Counted from the first letter of the stretch, positions 19,825 through 31,823 are shown. The stretch: DNA of 64,000 nucleotides from Tridacna crocea (GCA_943736015.1 OX031058.1:945001-1009000), one strand, 5' to 3'. A program made the numbers and translations. The notes: generated by a model from the letters alone, not told the origin.

Positions 19825-20028
19825 CATATTCACCAAGCATTATTAGGAATGTTCAGGTTCTAATTATTGGGTTTTGAAAGTAACACAACATCTGATTGGT
19901 TAAACCATTTTGGCCAAACCAAATGGTTTAGCCAATCAGAAGTTATGTTACTTTCAAATTTAGAAAATTTTTGAGAATGAGACCAAGAATGTTCTTAGGA
20001 ATGGTTGATGAATACAAACCTAGAACTC
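19825..20028. mobile_element. Palindromic MITE family D
   Basis: TATTCACCAAGCATT and AATGGTTGATGAATA form the ends. The centre pairs TCTGATTGGTTAAACCATTT with AAATGGTTTAGCCAATCAGA, flanked by TTTGAAAGTAAC/GTTACTTTCAAA. Confidence 0.8.
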
Positions 20029-20813
20029 ACATAATCTGTAAGGTGAACTTTGATCTCGACTGTCTGGTAGTTAGGGAGGTTTTCTAAATAAAACAGCCTT
20101 TGATTTGCTCTATTCAGGTTTTTGCCCCACAAAAAGGAAAATCCCAATATCGTTATTGTAGTGAAAGTTTATATAAGGGTTGTCTTAGAATTTTGCATAC
20201 TTCTTACACCAGACAAGAAAGAAAGAATGTAATTGAAATGCTATGGTATGTTTATCTTTGCGAGCCAAGGTTACGATCACTACATGGATCTTATCTTGGC
20301 TGATTGAGCCCGATTTCGACTTTCCTGCGATGCGCCCTATATTGGATGCTGGTTATTACCCCCTTTACATCATATTTCTAAAAGCCAATGAAATATCGTT
20401 TTACAAACCGATTACGAATACACATGAAGCGATAAGCAGACATCCACGTGAGTTTCCATGTTTACCTTCTATTCAAAAGGTAGCGACCTTATTCTATTTT
20501 TATCAAAGATGAAATGCTACAAGCGATTTCATTCGTTGCAGTTAGAGCTGGCTGCATCCAATGAAAAAGCTTATCGGGGGAATGTAAAAATCAAGCTCGA
20601 TCCGCCAAGGGTAGAGTAGCATAGTGAATCGTCAGCCTTGGCTTGCGTAGATGTGGGATGCTTTGACCAATTTTCCTGATGAGTATTTTAACAAAAAATT
20701 TGGACGATAAGGTTATCAAAACTTAGTAAAAAAGGTCTTATTCTTACTGGCTGTATATTTTGCAATACTCCAGATATGGGGAGTGATTTTTATTTTAAAA
20801 TTTAAAATATTGA
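20029..20813. other. No recognisable gene
   Basis: Short open stretches only (longest about 89 codons, without family features or splice context). I see no known repeat either. Confidence 0.5.
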
Positions 20814-20960
20814 TTACTCTCCACCAAACCCTATGTTGTGGGTACTCATTAGAATCTTCTCATTGAGACGATTCGAATGAGTACCCACAATGTAGGGTTT
20901 TCAAGAGAAATAATGGATTTAGAAAGCTATCATTCCATCTTACCTGGAGCTCTGATTTTC
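20814..20960. mobile_element. Palindromic MITE family F
   Basis: AAACCCTATGTTGTGGGTAC and GTACCCACAATGTAGGGTTT are inverted arms about 40 bp apart, followed by AGAGAAATAATGGATTTAGA as in the copy at 4375. Confidence 0.7.
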
Positions 20961-21168
20961 TTTGGCATTTTTTGGTCATGTGGATGAGTCCGCTCTAGGA
21001 ACATATTCAGGAAAAAGTACACAAGCGAGAGACTAGTGAAAGAAATTCTATTTTAATGAAATTTTAGTATCTTTATGTTGAAGAACTTTCTTGTTATCTG
21101 TTAGAGAAATATTATCTGATATGGAAATTTTGTTATGTTGTACAGAATTATAGAAGAAAATACCGTGC

Positions 21169-21320
21169 ATTAACTCTATACCAAATGACAAATTTTTGGA
21201 CTGGACCAAAATTCAAAGCATCTACAGACAACAAATTAAATCTTGGTAATATGATTATTTCTGACTTTGGTTACCAGCATTTTCACCTTTTCCCAAAATG
21301 TTTTCTATAGGCTATGTTTT
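21169..21320 (+). mobile_element. Family A, F, truncated
   Basis: Left end intact with TTAA; left hairpin arm missing; right end replaced by unrelated sequence after TTTTCTATAGGC. Confidence 0.65.
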
Positions 21321-21599
21321 CTATATGATCACTTGTTTAGGGCTTGTTAGGAAGGAGTCAATATGCTAAGTTTCATAAGTAGGCACATCATCGTAAAACC
21401 AAAGTTAAAAGTTTGCACCTAGGAGGCTTTTGATGAAAGATTAATTTCTCGTTCTGCTAGGAATGAAAAGAAAAAGCAGTTTGGAGTTTTTATCTTGTAT
21501 TTTACCCTTGCAGCTCAGAGAAAACAAAATGAATACTTTCATTGTGGGAAAAAGGAACAAAGTGTTTCAATTACAAGGCTGTTTTAGGGCAGAATATCT

Positions 21600-21710
21600 A
21601 TAGCAGCCAGTATAGATCAAGATTAGACTGGACATTTGTGTAGTCAGACTGCACAAGTTGGGCTGTGTAATCTTGATCTACACTAGCACCAGTACCAGGG
21701 GATATTGTTT
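21600..21710. repeat. Small inverted repeat TAGATCAAGATTA
   Basis: TATAGATCAAGATTAGACTG and ATCTTGATCTACACTAG face each other around TGCACAAGTTGGGC. Similar hairpins with AGATCAGGCTG/CAGCCTGATCT occur at 49255-49340 and 26985-27025. Confidence 0.5.
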
Positions 21711-21925
21711 TTTACACTCTAAAAGTTAATGTTGACATAGTAAATCATTTGTTAGCTGAAAGCCATGTAAATCATGAAATGATGAAATCTGATTATGTAG
21801 ATATACAAAATTGTAATTCTTCCAGCATTTTTGCATAATGAATTGATACTTGCAGAATGAATATATTTGCTGTTTAGAAAAATAAGTTGATTTGTCATTA
21901 TACTAATATATTTTAACATTTTATT

Positions 21926-22520
21926 TCTTTACTGAATGACAAAATATTAGACTGGTTCAAATTGAAAGCACTTGCAGACAACAAAATAAATGCAGCTCAA
22001 AAATGGACATTTGTTTCCAGCAGGGTAGAAAGCACTGTGGGAAAAGGAAAAAAATGCCGGTTACCAGCATTTTCTTGTTTTCCCACAATGGTTTCTACAA
22101 GCATTTTCTCCTTTTCCCACAATGTTTTCAAAAACCTGTGTCAGGGTTGTAAAACCAGGGTCCGCAGACTTATAACAACATTGAGGAAGAAGCCTTTTGA
22201 AAGCATTGTGGGCAAGGGAGAAAAAGCTGGTGGCCAGAATTTCCTCCTTTTCCATCAATGTTGCTTACCCTATCAAAGAGAAAATCCATTATTTGGGCCA
22301 CATTTAATTTGAGGTCTACAAATGTTTTCTATTTGGACCTGTCTGATATTCTGTCAATGGAAATTTGCATTTGCAGATGAAGATTTAGTTATAAATTTGT
22401 CTTTGATAGGGTAGAAAACATTGTGGAAAAAGGAGCAAATGCTGATAACCAGCATTTGCTCCATTTTCCACAATGTTTTCAAAAGGCTTTTTTCCTAGGT
22501 ATTGTTGATATAAGCAATCA
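21926..22520. mobile_element. Compound of three family A hairpins
   Basis: Hairpins centred near 22062, 22230 and 22452 stand in tandem, in F, R and F order, with partial ends between them. The first right arm is followed by a repeated arm (GCATTTTCTCCTTTTCCCAC). Confidence 0.65.
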
Positions 22521-22715
22521 TGTGCTACAGGATGAAATTGAGCAAGGTTTGTAAGATTTCATTTCTCCAAACTTTACCTGTCATGCCATAGTGAAATATT
22601 TCTTGGAACTAAATTGTTGGTAATCTTCTTGTCAAAATACAGTTTATTCAGAGTACATGGATTATAATGTGAATGCTACTTGATTACACAGGAGCCATTT
22701 TCAGGCGAAAGGCGC

Positions 22716-22944
22716 TTAACTCTTTAACACACAGCAAAATTTTTAACCTATCCAAATTGAAAGCAGTTGCAGACAGCAATTTCATAGTTGACAAATAACA
22801 CAATTTTTCCCTGATAGCATAGAAAAGATCGTGGGAAAAGGAGAAAATGCTGATAACCAGCTTTTTCTCCTTGTCCCACAATGTTTTCAAAAGGCTTCTT
22901 CCTCATGGTCGTTAAAAGTCGTCATTATGTCGTAAAGGGGCTAA
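22716..22944 (+). mobile_element. Family A, F
   Basis: Left TTAA present; right end reads GGGGCTAA. Hairpin has one mismatch near the apex (CTGATAACCAGCTTT). Confidence 0.85.
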
Positions 22945-23029
22945 TGTATTTATATCTTCATAGTGCTTTGCTTCAAGCAAGACATCAAATAATTAGGGAA
23001 CCATAAATATCTCTTTCTCTTATAACCAA

Positions 23030-23145
23030 CTTTATCATGAGCTAGAATGGTCCTTTGACATGCAGAAAAATGACAGCGCAAAGTTTCAGCCAAGCATAGC
23101 TTGCACAGGCTGACATGGGTCGATATTTAATGCAGATGCATTAAG
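23030..23145. repeat. Fragment of CTGACATGGGTC repeat plus poly-C run
   Basis: GCACAGGCTGACATGGGTCG matches the repeat at 4745; a run of 12 C follows at 23151. Confidence 0.45.
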
Positions 23146-23210
23146 GCGCCCCCCCCCCCCTTTCACAGGCTCATATACCTGTAGTCATTGATACCGATAT
23201 TACCGGTATG

Positions 23211-23430
23211 TGGCCTTCAACGTGTAATGGGGCTTTCGGATATTTGTTGTAAAGTGTCGTCTTCGATCAGCCTACGCAGTTTTGCACAGTCTAATCTGAT
23301 ACAGCAATTTACGTCAATATTAAATTTTGTTCTGCAGTAGACATGCATGACATGGAAAATCACACACAATTGGAAAATATCGTCTCTGATTAGGCTGATC
23401 TGAGACGCTAATTTACACAAGGCATATAGG
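23211..23430. mobile_element. Family E, one end degraded
   Basis: CCTTCAACGTGTAATGGGGC and GATCAGCCTACGCAG match family E. The right end stops after GATCTGAGACGC. Confidence 0.5.
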
Positions 23431-23811
23431 TTTATGAAAAAGATAGGACATAGGACAAGGCTCATTCTCCCTAGTTTTTTCTTGTGTGTCAATACAGGCT
23501 TTTGGAAGATGGGACTAACATCTAGGTTCATTTTCCCATTTGTTTTTGAAAATAGGTTTTTTAGGGTTCAGTGTCTCTCTCAGTGCCAGCTATGTATGTG
23601 GCACATTTGTTTGTAAGGCAGTGGGGCAGGGCAATACATGGCCTTGTTTCATTTTGGTGCAATGCTTTGAGTCCATGCTCTTATTTACTTTTTTTGTTAA
23701 GAGTGACGGCAAAATGCTGTGATAGTTTTTTCTTCCTTTTTTCAAAATCATTTAAAAAGAAACCCGATAGTAGAGATTGTTTTATCATTATAAACCTGCA
23801 AAACAAATGTT

Positions 23812-24113
23812 TACGGGGATATACTGGAATCAGCCTGTATGTCCGTCCATGTAACTGTTGGTGTGTCCGTCTGTGTACGAAATACTAGTAATTTTGTGTT
23901 GCAAACTCCTGTTACAGTTTTGCTGCTATTGTATTAAAAGTTCGTTGATACATTGATCATATACTGAAGTTGCACAAGACACAGTTTTCAATCATCTACT
24001 CCCTATGATTTCAGGGTAATCTCCCCTTGAACTTAAAAAATTTCTTTTGTTAAATTGCCTGTTTCTGTCAAAGTGCTGGCGGGGGTATCAAGTCACATTC
24101 AGTGACAGCTCTA
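23812..24113 (-). mobile_element. GAGCTGTCACTGAATG repeat, minus orientation
   Basis: GCTGGCGGGGGTATCAAGTC and CATTCAGTGACAGCTC close the element on the right. GACGGACATAC/GTCCGTC-type bases stand at the left end. Other copies are at 38398, 43864 and 56607. Confidence 0.6.
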
Positions 24114-24185
24114 GTTTTGTCTGTGTTGGGTCTTTTATTCTCTTAAATCATTTATTATAGACGTTTTATGAAATATCTACATAAA

Positions 24186-24406
24186 CTGACCCAAACAATC
24201 CTGTGTTTTAATGAACCTTGGTAGACTACTGAAAACATTATGGTAAAAGGAGAAAATGCTGGAAACCAGCATTTTCTCCTTTCCCACACTATTTTGCATC
24301 CTTGCAAAGACAATTCCCATCTTTTGAGCCTCATTCCATTTATAGCCTGTGAATGCTTTTAATTTCGGACTATTTAGTAAAATCTGTATCATTTTATTGT
24401 CAGTTA
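24186..24406 (-). mobile_element. Family A, R, decayed ends
   Basis: Hairpin 24235-24300 nearly perfect with apex GCTGGAAACCAGC; left end lacks TTAA. Confidence 0.7.
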
Positions 24407-24570
24407 ACCTAAAAAGACCTTGTAACTACAGCTTGTTTCAAGCGAGGTTTTTGAAGAAAACCAAGAATATGTAGGTTTTGAAAACATGATGATTGCAGAA
24501 ATTGTTCAAATTAATATTGGCTCCCATTTGTCACATAGAAAGGTTCTTGATTTGACAGAGCTCTTTCATC

Positions 24571-24677
24571 TTTAACCAAACAGTAAGAATTAAGACTGGT
24601 TCAAATTAAAAGCATTGGCAGTTGACAAATTAATAGATTGCATTAAAAAAGTGAAATTTCCTCTTCAAATTGTACAG
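24571..24677 (+). mobile_element. Family A, F, left stub
   Basis: TTTAACCAAACAGTAAGAAT start and GAAAGCATTGGCAG body, cut off where the next copy's TTAA begins. Confidence 0.6.
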
Positions 24678-24982
24678 TTAATCCCTTTACCAGACAGCAA
24701 AATTTTAGACATGTATAAATTGAAAGCTGATGACAAAATGTGTTTTGAATGATAGGGTAGAAAATATTGTGGAAAAAGAGAAAAATGGTGGTGACCAACA
24801 TTTTCTCCAAACAAAATTCTAGGCGGGTCTAAATAGACCGCATTCTTGAGAGGGTATAAAACATCATGGGAAAATGAGAAAATGCTGGTTACCACAAACT
24901 TAATGTTTCTTTTCCCACAATATTTTCATAAACCGTCTTTCTCCAGGTTGTTAAGACTTTGGAGTGTGTGATAAAGGATTAA
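24678..24982 (+). mobile_element. Family A, F, with two hairpins
   Basis: One set of TTAA ends encloses two imperfect hairpins (24759-24808, 24850-24930), suggesting a copy inside a copy. Confidence 0.65.
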
Positions 24983-25026
24983 CCTACCATTTGTTGTTTT
25001 CTTGTATAGAAAATGCCACATCTAAG

Positions 25027-25255
25027 TTAACTCTCTACCACACGAGAAAATTTTAGACTGGTTCAAATTGAAAGCATTTGCAGACAACAAAATAAAGGTG
25101 ACTGAAAAATTGAAATTTGTTCTGGGAAGGGTAGAAAACACTGTGGGAAAAGGAGAAAATGCTGGTTACCACCATTTTCTCCTTTTCCCACAGTGTTTTC
25201 AAAAGGCTTCTTTCTCAGGGGCGTCAAAAGTAGGGATTGTGTGGTAATGGGTTAA
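25027..25255 (+). mobile_element. Family A, F
   Basis: TTAA at both ends; hybrid ends CTCTCTACC and GGTAATGGG. Hairpin with ACACTGTGGG/CCCACAGTGT pairing. Confidence 0.9.
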
Positions 25256-25376
25256 ACTTTGAAATTCATGTTAATCTTGCCGTTGGAAATAATTTTAGCC
25301 AGCAGATTATTTGTGTTGACAACCCTGAAAGCGTTTGAAAACATTGTGGGCAAAGGATGAAATGTCCTCTACTCAT

Positions 25377-25607
25377 TTAACTCTTTACCAAACAATAAAA
25401 TTTTAGACTGGCCCAAATTCAAAGCATTTGCAGGTGACAAAATTAACTCATAAATTGAAATTTGTTTCCAGCTGGGTAGAAAACATTGTGGGAAAAGGAG
25501 AAAATCCTGGTTACCAGCATTTTCTCCTTTTCCTACAATGTTTTTAAAAGTAAAAGGCTTCTTTCTTAGGGTTGTTAAAAGGTCGGGATTGTGGGGTAAA
25601 GAGTTAA
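25377..25607 (+). mobile_element. Family A, F, next to an R stub
   Basis: TTAA at both ends. The 25320-25376 stretch (ACCCTGAAAGCGTTTGAAAA) is the left part of another copy. Confidence 0.85.
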
Positions 25608-25630
25608 AACCAACTACCATTATCTGGCTC

Positions 25631-26100
25631 TATATTCACTAACCATTCCTAAGAACTTTGTTAGTCTTATTCTATAGAATTCTACAGAATATTCTGAATT
25701 TGAAAGTAGCACAACTTCTGATTTGTTAAACCATATGGCAAGCAACATGTGAAAAGGGGCATTCGGACATTTGCGTAAAGTGTCGTTTTGGATCAGCCTG
25801 CGCACTCCACGCAAGCTAATCTGAAATGACATTTTCCATTTTTATGCCATTTTCTGTTTTTGCGCAAGTGCACTGTAGCACAAAATCCAGTGCAATCGTA
25901 AAGTGCCGTCCTGGATTAGCCTGCGCGGATTGTGCAGTCTGATCCGAGACGACACTTTGCGCAAATGTCGGAATGTCCCTTTTCCCATGTTGCAAGCCAT
26001 ATGGTTTAGCTAATCAGAAGTCATGTTACTTTTAAATTCTTTAAATCTTGCAGAATAGGACTTAAAGATTTTCTTGGAAATGGTTAGTGAGTACGGACCC
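25631..26100. mobile_element. Family D interrupted by family E
   Basis: D halves at 25631-25735 and 26002-26100 (ATATTCACTAACCATTCC...; ...AAATGGTTAGTGAGTACGG). The insertion sits at the centre of the D palindrome, next to CCATATGG. Confidence 0.75.
25736..26001. mobile_element. MITE family E, well preserved
   Basis: Ends AGCAACATGTGAAAAGGGGC and CCCTTTTCCCATGTTGCAAG are inverted. Internal halves share GATCAGCCTGCGCA and TTAGCCTGCGCGGATTG. Confidence 0.75.
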
Positions 26101-26177
26101 TGGGCCTTTCTTTACTGGTTTTCTTCAAATGTTTTCATTTTAGACCAGTCTTATTTTTTTTGTCATTTCAAGAAAAG

Positions 26178-26464
26178 TTAACCCTATACCAGATAACAGA
26201 AATTTGGACTTGTCCAAATTCAAAGCAGTTGAAGACTCTCATATTAACTCTTTACCAAACTACAATTAAATTTATTCAGATTGAAAGCATTTGCAGACAG
26301 TAATTTCAGTGTGACCCAAATGGTACAATCTTTCTTTTAAAGAGTAGAAAACATTGTGGGAAAAGGAGAAAATGCTGGTAACCAGCATTTTCTCCTTTTC
26401 CTACAATGTTTTCAAAAGGCTTCTCAGAGTCATGGAAAGTCAGGATTGCATGGTAAAGAGTTCA
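26178..26464 (+). mobile_element. Family A, F, with left stub of another copy
   Basis: 26178-26243 is a left stub (AACCCTATACCAGATAACAG). 26244-26464 is a full copy with perfect hairpin and right end GGTAAAGAGTTCA. Confidence 0.8.
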
Positions 26465-27301
26465 ATAATAGAAAAGTTGTTGGCAAAGGAGCATTGTTCC
26501 TTTTCAGAAGCCATTTTGCTCATGTTTTTTGAAATACTAGATTGTGGGGGAATGAATTAAGTGTAATACATAAAAACATAAAGGACACTGTGGCAACATT
26601 ATGGGAGATTTTACTTCTCGTCACAATGTTTTCAAAAGCAATCCCTCTCCGACAAAAGCAGTTGGTAGGCAGTTACATGTGTACATATTGGTGCATTACT
26701 TTTGTTTCTCTACATATCTATGTAAGTGTAAATACATATTGAAGTCAAACTGATTGAAGATTACTGTATATTGTTACAGTATGATTATATTGTCACAGAG
26801 AACAAGAACACATTGTTTTGTTACTGTATGAAAAATTATGGAGTTTTAGCGAAATGCCAAAGTAGGAGGGCTTTTTGATCTTCTTTGCTTTTCTGAGCTC
26901 TTTCAAAACCAAATGTTTAAACTTAACTTCTATCGACATCTGAACATACAATCCATTGACAAGTAGATTGAATAGATGTAAGATCAAACTGCATGTTCTG
27001 TGCAGTCTGATCTTTATCTGTGCCGTCAGCAAATTCAGATATTTTTACTTATGACACTGAGAGAGTATTTATCCATGCATTATATCCCAGCAAGCTTGTG
27101 TACAGATTTACAGATACAAAAGTGTCAAAAAACTTCATATTGTGAGCAAATGATATGTAGTATTATAACTTACAAGTACAGACATTTTTAGTTTCAATAT
27201 TCATTGTTCAAGATTTTATGACAAGATGTTTACATAGAGTATGAATTTTTATGATACTATGTTATCATCAGATCTGTACGCAACTTGACTGGATGGCGGA
27301 C
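26465..27301. other. No recognisable gene
   Basis: A decayed hairpin trace at 26582-26640 (GGCAACATTATGGGAG...TCACAATGTTTTC) and a small AGATCAAACTGCA/TGCAGTCTGATCT inverted repeat at 26985-27015 are all I see. Confidence 0.5.
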
Positions 27302-27531
27302 ACAACTCTTTTCCATACAATCCCAACTTTTAATGACCCTGAGAAAGAAGCCTTTTGAAAACATTGTAGGAAAAGGAGAAAATGCTGGTAACCAGCATTT
27401 TCTCCTTTTCCTACAATGTTTTTCTACCCTTCCTAAGACAAATTTCAATTTTTCAGTCATATTTAGGTTGTCGTCTGCAAATCCTTTCAATTTGGACTAG
27501 TTTACAATTTTGTCGTTTGGTGAAGAGTTAA
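27302..27531 (-). mobile_element. Family A, R
   Basis: Perfect hairpin with the paired variant TGTAGGAAAAG/CTTTTCCTACA. Right TTAA kept. Confidence 0.85.
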
Positions 27532-28217
27532 GCAAAAACAGCAGAAAAATCAGAGCTATTTTCTGGCAAAAGAGGGTGTATTATTATACTGCAAAGAAAT
27601 TTCTTGTGATCTGAATGGACAAAATGCCCCAAACATTGTATCATGTACACTGGCAAAACCAATGTAAAAACAGTTTCCCTTTCGGGAGCCCCATATACAT
27701 GACTACAATATTAACACTACGTCCAAAATGGCGGTAGCGATTAAGATTGACATAAAGATTATGCACCAAGCTTCACGTTTTACCACATACACGTATTACC
27801 AAGGTTTCAATGAAGTCTGTTCCCAGTGACGTCAGTTTTCATTGAATTGGGGCACTCACAAGGGAAATTCTACTTTGCCAGCATTCTCAGTTTTTTAAAA
27901 CCACAAAACAAATAAAATTCGCTAACAAATGTTAGATTGGCAAAAATTTGCAGTGCAATAAATTCGTTGTACAACCCGACTGTTTCATGAAGTATCCTGG
28001 GTCCGTTAAAATGCAAAAAACTCACAGAAAGCTAAAAGTGTCGACTAAGTCAGCCTGCTGTATTTGAGGGTCGGTCTTGGTCAATATTTTCTGTAGATGC
28101 ATTAAGTCCCCATTTCACAGAGCACGGCTCAACTATTTGCTTGGCCATGTCATAGAAATTTCACCATTGTTTCTTACAGTGGATCAAAACAAAAGCAATG
28201 TGAATGTTCAAACTGTT
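27532..28217. other. No recognisable gene; short repeat fragment
   Basis: 28060-28145 carries GATGCATTAAGTCCCCATTTCAC from the CTGACATGGGTC repeat family. The rest is unrecognised. Confidence 0.45.
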
Positions 28218-28446
28218 TTAATCCTTTACCACACAATCCTGACTTTTTACGACCCTGAGACAGAAGCCTTTTGAAAACACTGTGGGAATAGGAGAAAATG
28301 CTGGTAAACAGCATTTTCTCCTTTTCTCACAATGTTTTCTCCCCTTTGCAAATCAAATTTCAATTTTTGATACACATTTATTTTGTTGTCTGCAAATGCT
28401 TTCAAATTGGACCAGTCTAAAATTTTGTCGTCTGGTAAAGAGTTAA
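28218..28446 (-). mobile_element. Family A, R
   Basis: TTAA at both ends; apex GCTGGTAAACAGC carries one mismatch. Confidence 0.9.
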
Positions 28447-28496
28447 AAATCGGAGTTACGATAAAGTTCATGAAATACGTTGTATATATATGATGG

Positions 28497-28545
28497 AGAG
28501 AGAGAAAGAGAAAAGAGAGGGAGAGAGAGAGGAAGAGAGAGAGAA
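28497..28545. repeat. GA-rich microsatellite
   Basis: Uninterrupted purine tract of AG/GAAA units. Confidence 0.85.
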
Positions 28546-28916
28546 CCTCTTTGTTTGGGGGATGTTGTGTAGTTTTTACGATCATTTTAATAAAGCAGCA
28601 ATTTATTACTGTTACTGTTAGGTCTAAGATATGTCTGTGCTTTATGTCTGTTGTGTTTTATTTACTACATAGTGGTATGTCCTTTTTTGCATACAGAAAT
28701 TTATGTGTATAGACTTGTTTAGATGGCATATTTTTCTATTTAACATATTTTATATCGGCTGTATTGTGTGATTTCTGTTTTTTTTTTTTAAATTCTTACT
28801 TCATCCCTTTATTTCTGTTAATTTCTTTTCATTGCCAGTCTGAACTTTGTCATTGCTGTGATTCATTTGTAATAACCCCCAAAACCTTTCTTAACCTTTC
28901 TTGCAGCAAACATTTT

Positions 28917-29146
28917 TTAACCCTTTTGCCACACAATCAGAAGTTTTTATGACCAAAGAAAGATAGCTTTTGAAAACATTGTGGGAAAAGGAGAAAATGT
29001 TGGTAACCAGCATTTTCTCCTTTTCCCACAATGTTTTCTAACCACTCACTGACAAATCTCATTTTTTCATGTCACATTTATTGTAATCAGTAAATGCTTT
29101 GGACCAGTCTAAAATTTTATCTTGCGCTAAAATTGTAAAAGGCTAA
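28917..29146 (-). mobile_element. Family A, R
   Basis: Hairpin perfect but for TGTTGG near the apex. The TTTGTCGTTTGG end is replaced by TTATCTTGCGCTAA. Confidence 0.75.
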
Positions 29147-29264
29147 CTGGCAGGCAAAAGTAAACAATTTTTGGATTTAAATTCTAGGCAAATTTCGAAC
29201 CATAATGATATATTATCAACAGTTTGACAACCTGTTACTGCAAATTATTCCAAGTTCCAGTCAC

Positions 29265-29535
29265 TGCCACCCCAGTCGGGTGGCTCAGTGGTTAGCATAT
29301 GACTTGTGACCTGGAGGTTGTGTGTTCGATACCCGGTTGCGGCTACTTTCTTTCCAGCGATTTTTTGCCTCTAACGTCTGATGCATGTGAGGAAAGTAGT
29401 CAGTGGCTTTGGAAAGAAAGTTGTGTAAGTACTGGTGTGAGAAAGCCAGGAAACACATGGGTGCATCACTGACCGCCATAATATGACTGAAGCTGTTAAA
29501 ATGGTGTTAAACTCCAGTACAAACCCAATCCAGTC
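29265..29535 (+). mobile_element. tRNA-derived SINE, complete head
   Basis: GTGGCTCAGTGGTTAGCATA (box A) and GTGTGTTCGATACCCGG (box B) lie 35 bp apart as in a tRNA. Body CTTTGGAAAGAAAGTTGTGT, tail ATATGACTGAAGCTG. Confidence 0.75.
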
Positions 29536-29701
29536 ACTGCTAGAAGAATGAATCTTAAAACCAAAATAATTTTAGTGTAGGTTTGCAACTTCAATTCTTG
29601 TTTTATAATTCACTTTTCTGCCAGTTTCCACAGCTATGATGGACTGTACTGTAGACATTGTTAAGACTCATAAAACATGTAATTATAATAATACATGTAC
29701 T

Positions 29702-29911
29702 GAACTCGTTGCTAAATGACAAATTTGGACTGGACCAAATTCAAGGCATCTGCAGACAACAAATATTGTTAATAGGATGACTTCTGAATTTGATAGGGTA
29801 GAATATATTGTGGGAAAAGGAGAAAATGCATTTTCTCCTTTTCCCACAATTTGTTTTCTAGGCTTCTTTCTCAGGGTTGTTAAAAGTCAGGATTGTGTGG
29901 TAAAGAGTTAA
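29702..29911 (+). mobile_element. Family A, F, apex deleted
   Basis: The hairpin closes directly as GGAGAAAATGCATTTTCTCC, a perfect palindrome with no loop bases. Confidence 0.85.
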
Positions 29912-30092
29912 ATCTTTTACTGAGCAGCAAATTTTGGACTTGCCCAAGTGAAAGCATTTGCACTTCACAAAGTAAATTTAGCTCAAATTTAGATTTCTGT
30001 CTTTGATAGGGTTTAAAACGTAGGAAAAAGAGAGAATGCTGGTTACCTGCATTTTCTTCTTTTTCCCCCCAGTTTTTTCTAAACCCTTCAGT
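29908..30092 (+). mobile_element. Family A, F, right end lost
   Basis: Shares its left TTAA with the previous copy's right TTAA and abuts the next copy's TTAA: three copies head to tail on single TTAA sites. Confidence 0.7.
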
Positions 30093-30324
30093 TTAACCCT
30101 TTACCAAGCAATGACTGGTTTTTACGACCCTGAGATAGACGCCTTTTTTGAAAACATTGTTGGAAAAGGAGAAAATGGTGGTAACCAGCATTTTCTCCTT
30201 TTCCCACAATGTTTTCTACCCTGCTAGAAACAAATTTCTATTTTTGAGTAATATTTATTTTGTCGTCAGCAAATGCTTTCAATTTAGACAAGTCAAAAAT
30301 TTTTGTTATTTGGTAAAGAGGTAA
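30093..30324 (-). mobile_element. Family A, R
   Basis: Third of the adjoining series. Hairpin 30150-30215; right end GGTAAAGAGGTAA. Confidence 0.8.
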
Positions 30325-30430
30325 TGTTGTTAAAACTGGGGAAAGAATAGAAAAGTGTTAAAACGGTATGAATTAGAATTTCCTGCAATTGGACACAGCA
30401 AATAGTTTACTTTTGACTGCTAATGGGCCT

Positions 30431-30660
30431 TTAACCCTTTATCACACAAAGCTGACTTTTAATGCCCCTAGAAAAGAAGCCTTTTGAAAACATTGTGGGA
30501 AGTGGAGAAAATGCTGGTAACCAGCATTTTCTCCCTTTCCTACAAAGTTTTCTACCCAATCTAAGAAAAAAATTCCCCATTTTGGTCACATTGATATGGT
30601 TGTCTGCAAATGCTTTCAGTTTGGACAAGGCTAAAATTTCGTCATCTGATAAGGAGTTAG
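30431..30660 (-). mobile_element. Family A, R
   Basis: Left TTAA; right end AAGGAGTTAG. Hairpin has AAGTGGAG/CTCCCTTT mismatches. Confidence 0.8.
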
Positions 30661-30877
30661 TACATTTTGGTGATAAGAAAAAGTGCTATTCCCAAGCCAT
30701 TTTTCTTTTTACCTGAATATTTTCTGATTTTATTCATTTCTTTAACCTTCATGTTGATATTCCATTTTTTAACAAGGATATTTTTTAAGTCATTTGCTAC
30801 ATTGTTCCAGGAGATATTGACCAGTGTTTGTGTTTAGAATATTCACATGTATTCTTGGAAAAAGTTTTTAACAATGG

Positions 30878-31107
30878 TTAACCCATTACTACACAATCCC
30901 TACTTTTGACAACCCCAAGAAAGAAGCCTTTAGAAAACATTGTGGAAAAAGGAGAAAGTACTGGTAACCAGCATTTTCTCCTTTTCCCACAATGTTTTCT
31001 ACTCTTCACAAAACAAATTCCAAATTTTCAGTCCGTTTTTATTTTGTCTTCTGCAAATGCTTTTGATTTGGACAATCTGAAAATATTTTTATTTGGTAAT
31101 GAATTAA
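30878..31107 (-). mobile_element. Family A, R, CATTACT subfamily
   Basis: Left TTAACCCATTACT and right GGTAATGAATTAA show the paired terminal variant. Confidence 0.85.
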
Positions 31108-31129
31108 TTAAAATTGCCATCAGAGACCC

Positions 31130-31275
31130 CTTAAGTACACCATTCTTTGGTACAATGAAGCTGAGAGAGAATGCTTTGGAAAACATTGCAGGAAAAAGAG
31201 GATGCACGGATCAAGCATTTCCTCCTTTCCCACAATGTTTTCTATTCCTTCAGTTACAATTAATCAGCGTTTTCT
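31130..31275 (-). mobile_element. Family A, R, decayed
   Basis: GAATGCTTTGGAAAACATTG and TTCCCACAATGTTTTCTATT mark the arms; the apex is scrambled. Confidence 0.5.
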
Positions 31276-31284
31276 CAATGTTTA

Positions 31285-31468
31285 CCACTGTGCGGCTTAG
31301 TGGTAAAGTGTAGAATTTAAAACCTTTAAGCTCTGGGTTCAATCCTCACTGAAAGCATTGTGTTTTTCAAGGTAGTGTTTGACCTAGAATTAGTAAATTC
31401 CAGAACACAGCATACAAGCTGATGCCTTGATATGACTGAAATAATGTTGAAAGCAGCGTAATTCAAAA
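31285..31468 (+). mobile_element. tRNA-derived SINE, second type of head
   Basis: TGCGGCTTAGTGGTAAAGTG (box A) and CTGGGTTCAATCCTCACTG (box B); tail ATATGACTGAAATAATGTTG. Confidence 0.7.
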
Positions 31469-31697
31469 TTAACTCTTTACCAAACGACAAAACTATAAAC
31501 TGGTCCAAATTGAAAGCATTTGCAGATGACAAAATAGGTGTGACTGAAAAATTTGAATTTGGTTTGGGAAGGGTAGAAAACATTGTGGTAAAAGGAGAAA
31601 ATGCTGGTTACCAGCATTTCCTCCTTTTCCCGCAATGTTTTCAAAAGGATTCTTTCTCAGGGTCATTAAAAGTCAGGAGTGTGTGATAAAGAGTTAA
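31469..31697 (+). mobile_element. Family A, F
   Basis: TTAA at both ends, inserted right at the SINE's 3' end. Confidence 0.9.
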
Positions 31698-31823
31698 ATC
31701 AATGTGTTTTCCCTGGCCCAATGTTAATTTATCATGGATATTTATCAAGGAATTATAGTGTGGCCAATCAAAATGGATTTTACAAATGAAAAAAAAAATG
31801 AATGAAATGTAATAAATATCAAT

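Noticed and set aside
29265..29350. Possible functional tRNA gene
   Set aside because: Boxes A and B are present but the sequence continues into a SINE body and tail, and the acceptor stem does not pair.
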